Position numbers and translations under genes: made by a program. The notes beneath the pieces were generated by a model that made no database searches, was not told the DNA's origin, and saw nothing but the letters and a program-made list of their open reading frames with translations. DNA of 64,000 nt, from assembly GCA_949987565.1 (NCBI GenBank), contig OX465105.1, positions 21,335,221 through 21,399,220 on the forward strand, written 5' to 3'. Origin of the DNA: Luidia sarsii (lineage: Eukaryota > Echinodermata > Asteroidea > Paxillosida > Luidiidae). Position 1 is the stretch's first letter. Every line of letters begins with the position of its first letter. This document shows, piece by piece, positions 56,854-64,000 of this stretch.

Positions 56854-57135
56854 ATAGTCCCACTTACTAGGCCGCTAGGAGCTCCCCTTAAACGAGTTTT
56901 GAGATTGTCTGTCGCACTAGCGTCCAACTGCGTTGAAAACACTAATTCTCAACCAAAGACATTAAAACTAAAAGTGCCCGAAATCGCGTCCAAAGATTCA
57001 ATAAATGGGCCTGCCGGATTCTACACATGTCCAGACGAACAAGTGGTACGTCAGCGGTACATCAGCGGTACTTACGATTTATTTTTGGACCTCAAATCTG
57101 ACAAAATGTCTCCGATGTGGGCATCACTCAGATTT
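56854..57135. repeat. Duplicated segment, copy 2, with exon-like minus frame
   Basis: About 433 bp from copy 1. On the minus strand YKIGSCFVAPVFFIVGP followed by KKNLSDAHIGDILSDLRSKN runs into AAATC|GTAAGT, a consensus donor at 57074, with TTTTCCTAG acceptor-like sequence at about 57193. It could be a small exon; function unknown. Confidence 0.5.
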
Positions 57136-57421
57136 TTTTTAGGACCAACAATAAAGAAAACTGGAGCTACGAAGCAACTGCCAATTTTGTACCTAGGAAA
57201 ATAGACCCAAAAGAGCAAGTTTTTGAATCACACGAGTTTGGCCTACTGAAAGAGCCTTAACTTTCCAAATTTTCGGTGATGGACAAAGAGCAGGAAACAA
57301 ACCGGAAGATACGAAGTCTGAGATCGTTATACGGAGTTGTTTTCATCGTGCAATGTGAGTTAGAAGGCCAAGCGTCGAAAACGTGTACAGTCGAAAACGG
57401 GGGTTCCCACGATACGATATT

Positions 57422-57608
57422 CGCAGTGGCTGTTGTTACGGCAGTCCTCAGTGTGGTTCCCTGACTTCACAGTATTTGTCAGGATGTTTAGCTCTTGGAA
57501 CCAGACTATCAGCTAATAGACTGGTTCAACCAGCCTTAGTTCAATGCTGACGAAATACAATCAAGTCAGGGAACCACACGGACGACTGCCGTAAAAACAG
57601 CCACTGCG
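57422..57608. mobile_element. Foldback MITE, family A, copy 2
   Basis: CGCAGTGGCTGTTGTTACGG at the left, CAGCCACTGCG at the right; same interior as 426-602. Lies in the HIRIP3 5' UTR intron. Confidence 0.85.
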
Positions 57609-57663
57609 TACTATATATTACTTCTTCTAGTTCTAGTATTACTAGTATTACTAATGCTAGCCT

Positions 57664-57817
57664 AGTCCGAGTAACTTGGACCCAACAAGTCACCCTTTTT
57701 TTATCGAATTTTGAAATTTTGAGTTTCGGGTGACTGTAGGCCTACAGTCACCCGAAACTCAAAATTTCAAAATTCGTTAAAAAAAGGGTGACTTGTCGGG
57801 TCCAAGTTACTCGGACT
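57664..57817. repeat. Long palindrome, 77-bp arms
   Basis: AGTCCGAGTAACTTGGACCC to a centre at GTAGGCCTAC and back. Only a few mismatches (for example around 57696-57702). 70 bp from the HIRIP3 5' exon. Confidence 0.9.
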
Positions 57818-57887
57818 AATGCTAGCCCGACATACACTAAATACAGGTGAATTTACGTCCCTTACGGCTATAGTATTGAACACTCAC

Positions 57888-58080
57888 CTATTTCGCTCTT
57901 TCACAGAGGCAGGGTCACGTAATGGAGTTTGTTATCAAAAGAACTAATGTAGCAATTAACTTTCATTTGAACAAACCGCGGCAGCCGAAAATAAACAAAA
58001 TCTAACCTCGTGCCACTTCTTTTAGCACAAACCCTGCTCCTGGTAACATTCCCATTGGTTTTGAACACTCTCGCGTCTTG
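57888..58080 (-). other. HIRIP3: Probable HIRIP3 5' UTR exon
   Basis: Ends at a strong donor, GAAATAG|GTGAGTG (57888/57887). Joining it to the acceptor at about 55595 places an in-frame TGA 17 codons ahead of the ATG. Upstream end is not defined; a CpG-richer GGCTGCCGCGG lies at about 57975. The exon assignment is inference from splice strength and position. Confidence 0.45.
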
Positions 58081-58148
58081 GTACAAGACATGATAGCGCC
58101 ACCAACAGTTCGTAAACACTCATCCGTGTGTGTTGGAGGGGGCGGGGT

Positions 58149-58228
58149 GCGATTTTTTTCCCAGTACATGAGGTCTATGGAGAGAAAATCGACCAATCAT
58201 AGACCTCGTGTACTGGGAAAAAAATCGC
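58149..58228. repeat. Inverted repeat, 31-bp arms
   Basis: GCGATTTTTTTCCCAGTACA...ATGAGGTCTATG and its complement, 17-18 bp spacer. Lies just upstream of the putative HIRIP3 first exon. Confidence 0.85.
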
Positions 58229-58317
58229 GGGCGGCGTCGAAAACGTGTAGCATTATTTTGGCAACCGTACAATGAACGGTATAATTGATTGGCAAAACGT
58301 ACGCTCCGTTAACAAAG

Positions 58318-58392
58318 CAGTTTGCGTAGCCTAGTGGTTAAAGCGCCTAACTGGAAAGTCGACGGTCCGTGTTCGAACCCGCTCCAGGTATT
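58318..58392 (+). mobile_element. tRNA-like SINE head
   Basis: TAGCCTAGTGGTTAAAGCGC (A box) and GTCCGTGTTCGAACCCG (B box) at tRNA spacing. Acceptor and T arms do not pair well, so it is unlikely to be a functional tRNA. Confidence 0.5.
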
Positions 58393-60660
58393 TTGTCCCT
58401 TTTTTGTCTGATAATGAATGGGGAAACTATAAGAGTTCTAGAAACACCTCTTCGAGCACCACCGTTACTTAGCCCGATCGCTTGGGCCGGGTGCGCTGGG
58501 ACTGCTCGCTAAATTCCTCGGGTTTGTGCCTAAGTAAAGGTCCGTTGTCTCGATTGGCCGGCTCGGCGGCGAATGGCTTAGGGGCCGACACGTGTACCTC
58601 CCTTGCACGGCACAAGGGTCTTCGGACCTACCTTGGAGAGCAGGGAACATGAAGGCGGGTGCAATAATATACCGAACCGCCGGAACTTCTGCACTTTTTT
58701 GCAATTTTTTTTTTCTCGTCAACTTTTTGTTTCGTTCATTTCCGTTATAATACTGTTCCCTATCACGTTTTCTTCCGTTTTCGACTGTTTTTGACTTTTT
58801 CCCTTCTCTTTCCAATGAATATTTACAATTATTAGGCTGTATTTTGTTCGTCTTTTTGATTTGCTGAATTTACTTAAATTCATGTGTTGGTCACCTGAGG
58901 GCGCACTTGAGTGTACACCATAGAGTTAGTTTTTATATATCACTCTATTACGGTACCTACGTGTACACGTACATGTACCACAGACAATAACCTATAGACG
59001 GACAACAGCGGGCGCTAGACTGTCATACCAGGACGCATGAAAAACCATGGGCAAACGTCACACGGACGTCCCGGATGTACGCACACAAACTCAGTGCAAG
59101 ATTACTTAACTGGCCTACCATCCACGAGAAAAATGACCGCCAAATTTGATTCATTAATTGTTTTTAAATAAAACACGCAAATACACATCTGTAATGGAGT
59201 ATATGTAGTCATCTCTTAAAAGTGCTTTTAATCTAAATAAGCATGGTTTCATCCCAAAAATCCAGTTTGAATCCATCTTTCCGCGATTTTTCCATATTAT
59301 GTTTGTGCAAATGCTACTTCCGTCCATGGTTTCACATTATTTTAGTCTGGCGCCGTCACCATTACAGTGTCCTGACATCGTTTTCCATAGGCGTTGTGTT
59401 TCGCTGTCGGTGTATAGGTTATTTAACCCATTCACGGCGGGATTATTTTAGTGCCAATGGCCGTCACAATACCATTTCTAAAGCTCGCTAAACAATCAGA
59501 TAATAAACCTACAAAATAAATCCATAAGAGTGCACTATTTGTATCAGTGAATCAAAAGTGGCACAGTAGGAAGTCTGCGTGGCTTTTGTCAAGGGATTAT
59601 CAGCCCTCAAAGATTGGCCTTTTGTGTGTAGTCCAATGTGTGTAGCCGATGTGTGTAACCGATGCTCCGGCTGTGCGACACGACTCCGAGAACTGTGTGT
59701 GTGCTGCTAGGCAGCACCCTCTGACCGCAAACTACCCTTTGACCGCAAACATTCCTGCACTGAAGCGGACAAAGGATCCAGCTGGACGGCCTCAACAGAG
59801 CGTGCAATTTGCGGTAAAGACAGCGGGCGCATTCCATAGTCTCTCCGGTGACCGCATTGGGTGTGGGGCAGGCCAGCACACTGTCTGCCGCAGTAGCGCG
59901 CAGCCCCCGATCGTTCACAATGAAACCCCACAATAAGCGCCAATGTTACCGCTGATCTGGCAATTCATGCAGCAACTGACATCAAAAAGGTGTTTATCAT
60001 GAACTCATGATACATATTGCTGTAAAGAGTCTTTGTCTACAGTTTGGACAATAGCGGCGTCCAAATTTTGAAACCCACTACGCATACATTGCGGCTTCCC
60101 GGCTCGAAGGGGTTACATCTGTAACATGTACATGCACTACTTACGTTCTGCAGGTTGCAAAAAGGCAAATCGAGCTCCCATTGATACGCTGTCTAAAAAA
60201 AAAAAAACATTTGAAAATAAATGAGGGCAATTCATGAAAATTAATGAGGGCAATTTTTCGATACACCTTTACCCAACTTAGATATAGTGCAAAATTGAAA
60301 CCAAACGAACTGTACTGTTTTATTGTTTGAAAATTGCCCTTTTAAAAGCGCTGACATGTGATGACGTCATGATGATATCAAGGTTACTAGGACAAATTTC
60401 TGCAACTGCTCCATGCATTTGCCAAGTTTCGTGAAAATCAAGTTATGTCAAAAGTGCCTCTTACAAAACCCCTGTACAAAGTCTTTGGGATTTTTCCAAC
60501 AAGAAAAAGAATAAAAGGCAGAAAAAAATCTGAACAAACACAATAGCTTTTCCGCTTCGCGGCGGAAAAGGTAATTATCAATCAGAAAAAGCACTTCTAC
60601 TCAGGGGGTACTGCGCCACTTCTCTGAGTGCGCTTTTTGTCCAGACAGAAAAAGCTGAAC
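58393..60660. other. Intergenic, no gene supported
   Basis: A somewhat GC-richer patch at 59640-59930 has open frames on both strands without a recognisable domain. A hairpin CTTTTCCGCTTCGCGGCGGA is at about 60546. No exon recognised. Confidence 0.4.
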
Positions 60661-60710
60661 TCAATCACTGTCAATGTCTGAAAGATCTCCGTAGCGCTGG
60701 CACTGAAATA
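60661..60710 (-). CDS. Possible 3'-terminal coding exon of an unknown gene
   Basis: Minus strand: acceptor GGTTTTCTTTCAG|TATT at 60711, then 16 codons reading FQCQRYGDLSDIDSD and TGA at 60661. An AATAAA (minus) lies near 60318. The acidic SDIDSD end is protein-like, but the segment is too short to identify. The remainder would lie at higher coordinates. Confidence 0.25.
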
Positions 60711-63700
60711 CTGAAAGAAAACCTGAGGCTTTGGGTCAATTTCCAGTCAAGTTAAATCTTTACTCCATTAAATAATCATGATCAATCAAAATAACTTTAT
60801 TGGTTGAGAATCAATTAATCAATAGCTGCCGACACTATCTTATCAGATGGCAATGATTTTTGTTTGCTATAATTGTCAGGAAAGGCAGGCCCATCAAAAA
60901 TTATGACAATGTGAGAGAACACAAGATTATTTTGAAAACATTGTTAATTCGGGACATACGGTCCATTACCGAATGGTTTGAGCCCACGTCAGCATTTCAT
61001 TGCACTCCTATTCAACCTCATTTTTCTCAATGAAGACTCGTTTTAACAACAAAAATGTATTCATGCATTTTATTCAGTAGAACAAGTGCTTTCTTCTCAT
61101 TTGAGAATTAATTTTAATCTCTTCATAACAAGCAATTCACAGGCCAGTTACTCAAAGTTTTCGGACAGTTTAGGTCACAAAGACAAAAATGATCCAGACA
61201 ACTTGTAGGTATTCAAAATATTTATTCTGTAAAATACAATTATTTTACTCCATCATTTTTATAATTATACACTCTTTGACAACGGGAATAAAGAATTTCA
61301 AAATAGCATTTTTTCTCTGAGCCAGTGCTCAGTACTGAGCATTGACATGTTTACAGATACATGTACAAAGGAAATTGATTGTACACTTCTCTGAAAAATT
61401 GTGGATAAAAACGTGTGATGTAGACACTAATAAAATTGGTTCAAAACAGGATTTTGTGAAAATGTTCTTTGTAGCAATGAAGGTTAGACCAGGGTATGTG
61501 CATGCCATGCTTAATGTATGCAGTGTTTTTATGAAGGTGAGGAACACGACAATATTAACCAAAGTGAGGATTTGAAATTCCAAATCAGTTTACATTTTTT
61601 TTGCAAAATGTCAATAAATACCAGTCCTCCTATAAAATTCCACCCCGAAAAATCAAATCCTAAAGAAGATACTATCAGTACAATTTAATCTGTATTGATA
61701 AATCCAAATGCTATCATACAAAAAATATGTTGTTATTTACTCTACAGGGTGAAATGATGAGTTTGTGTAAATGTTCCAAAAAGTTCTTACAGGCCAAGAA
61801 TCAATATTTTGGGTGTGGGGCACAATCATGCCTTACCCAATTGATTCATAACTGATTTGTAATTATTATGATTTTTCGTGATTTTAAACACCATGATGAA
61901 AGACACATTTTCTAACTGGATTCATCTTTTGTCATTCTCGAATATTTTCCTCCAAAATACACCTCTTTAAATGAATTCCCAAAATTATTTGTTGGCTTTT
62001 CATTCATTTGGTCATTCCCATCTTGAAAGGCTTGCATAAAGATACATGTCATGTACTATATGTGTGCATTTTAAAACACCTCTTTTCACCAGCTGTAAAT
62101 CTGAAGAGAAACCCTCTTCATAAAGAGTTTGCAAGTTAAATCTGAACTGCATTTTCATATCATATTCATGGTTAATTCATTAGTCAACCAAATCAATAAA
62201 TTAGCACGAAACCAATCAACAAACATACACCAATGCGATCTAGTTTTTCTCTGTGACAGTCTCCATAGAATGCCATGTGAAGCACTTGAGGTAAAGATAT
62301 GAATACAAAAAATGAGCTTCATGAATATGAACGCATCTATCAAGCTATTCACAAGTTTCACGAATAATCATTAGTTATGCTTTTGGTTGACCATAACTTT
62401 TTCGGAGATCAAAAAGTACGCCTTCCCTTTGATCTCACTCCAAGGCAGAGGCCCACAAAAAAGTGAATATCACTGGTTCCGTTGAAATTTCACACAGAAT
62501 ATAAAACATTTCAAGATCTGCAGGCAACCTCTATTCACCCTAGGACAAATTCGAAACTCAACTGCCACGAATGAGTAAATAAATAAACAATGTCTCTTCC
62601 GGCAAGAGAAACAAATTTTAATGGAACGAAATTTTGACATTGAGGTGTGATTTTGTTTTCTTCAAATCATGAGTGTAGAGAATTCTGTAGAAAATAAAGT
62701 TCAAAATACTAGCTCATAACGTGAATTTTAAAGATGAGGCAAATGTTCCTTTTAGAAAAGTTCAAGTAGAGTTGAATTGAAAGACCCATCTTGCAAAGGA
62801 CTCACACACAGTGTCAATTATGCATATGATTATTTATGTAAATCCCTCCAGCACACAGACCAACCACTGCAAAGAGTTATAGGGTTTCTAAACACTTCAA
62901 AATATAATACTTCTATCAAGGATAAGTCTCTCAACGGAAATCAAATTGCATAAAAACCACATATTCAACAACTAATGCTCCCAGACAATAAATAATTTGG
63001 CCACTTTATTTCAAAACAACGTGGATGGATGATTCATTTTGGTTTATTAAAAAAAAAAAGGATAAATTTCTCTGAATAAAGTACCGGTAATCAAATCTAT
63101 ATTTGGCTTTGATCTACGATAATTTCAGTGGCTATAAAAATCATGGTGGGAATGTATGACAGAAAAATTACAAAATAAAATAGAGTGATTTGATAAATTA
63201 GTCGATATTCATACATTGTAGGCACACTTGGAATACTTATCAAAATACATTTTGTTTGTACACCTTTGCTCCGACTTTGACAACACTCCTTTTTGGAAAT
63301 CCAAACAAAACATGAAAAATCTTTATTTGCTGATCATCCGTCATTTTCACACTGAAATTTCATTTACTCTACCCTGCAAAACTCTTCAGCTAAACCTGAA
63401 AATATAATAGGAATGAACAAAAAAGACATTATTCTGAATACAAAAAAAAGATGACAGTGAAAAACTAAAAACAAAATTGATTTGCTTACTGAGTTGTACA
63501 ATCAGGAAAAATAACCATGAAAATGTATTGTAAAAATAAAATCCCCCCAAAAGAACACAACACGAAAGTAAAAAAGGGGAAAATAAAAACTTAATAGTAA
63601 AATGCATATTATGAAATTATGAAAGCCACAAGTTATCACAACCTTATCCTTGTTTCAGATGATTGTTCTAGAATTGTACTAAGAACAAATTTGTGACTTT

Positions 63701-64000
63701 ATGGCAATCCAATCGGATTTCGGGTCTAGACAGGCAAATGAAAATAATATCTATACACTACAGTATGGTGGTGCAGAAGAGACATCACAAATTACCAATA
63801 TCTACAAAGATATTTGTGACAGAATCATGGAAAGTAATCTGTGACAATTCTGCATAAATAATATGCAATGTCGCAAATTTCTATGCACAATTCTGTCCAA
63901 ATGTTAGCAATGTCCCTGCTGCACCACCAAACCTAAAAATGACATACCGGTACCCTAAAATGAATGCAGGACCAATATTATAAGAACAATTATGAAACTC
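60711..64000. other. AT-rich block, possible long 3' UTR of a minus-strand gene
   Basis: From about 61000 to the window end the sequence is AT-rich, lacks the repeats seen elsewhere and has no long frame. A minus-strand AATAAA at 61221-61226 is followed by GTTGTCTGG and TTTTTGTCTTTGTG, a GU-rich downstream element. This would fit a 3' UTR ending near 61200 for a gene starting beyond 64000. Inference only. Confidence 0.3.

Noticed and set aside
59607..59943. Cys-rich frames in both strands as a zinc-binding protein
   Set aside because: Cysteine spacing fits no zinc-binding pattern I know, and both strands are open equally.

Overview
The window is animal nuclear DNA. It has spliced genes with GT..AG introns, mostly noncoding sequence near 40% GC, and many tRNA-derived SINE heads, foldback elements and LINE scraps. 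Dense TAGGCCTA and ACATGT-type words, together with the gene content, suggest a marine invertebrate deuterostome. An echinoderm is my first guess and a hemichordate or cephalochordate is possible; this is inference, because nothing here fixes the species.

Four protein genes can be supported. Three encode paralogous PTB/PID-domain proteins of the FAM43-like type: a minus-strand gene at 1032-2399, a plus-strand gene at 17829-19799, and a minus-strand two-exon gene at 28109-32985. They form a loose cluster in the first 33 kb. Their coding exons are very GC-rich islands in AT-richer surroundings. The first has a lysine/glycine tandem repeat inserted inside its PTB fold, the second has a polyglutamine tract, and the third ends in a short exon whose splice phase matches exactly.

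The fourth gene is HIRIP3, a histone H2A-H2B chaperone-type nuclear protein, on the minus strand from about 58 kb to 41.8 kb. I could join four coding exons (53017-55560, 45923-46109, 45014-45121, 41905-42056). All junctions are in phase and give a 996-residue protein ending in the CHZ-like [13 protein letters not shown] tail. A 5' noncoding exon ending at 57888 and a poly(A) signal at 41769-41774 complete the model. Its last intron holds about 1 kb of almost pure polypyrimidine (transcribed sense) next to the 3' splice site, and a 32-bp minisatellite.

Region by region: 0-3 kb has a MITE, a LINE tail and PTB gene 1. 3-17 kb is repeat-rich without recognised genes (four of six copies of one ~370-bp MITE family, a dead LINE, SINEs). 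17.8-19.8 kb is PTB gene 2. 20-28 kb is intergenic with repeats. 28-33 kb is PTB gene 3. 33-41 kb is intergenic with tandem repeats, foldbacks, SINEs and hammerhead-like hairpins. 41.8-58 kb is HIRIP3 with repeat-filled introns. 58-64 kb has no confident gene, but a possible 50-nt terminal exon (60661-60710) and an AT-rich block resembling a long 3' UTR of a minus-strand gene lying beyond the window.
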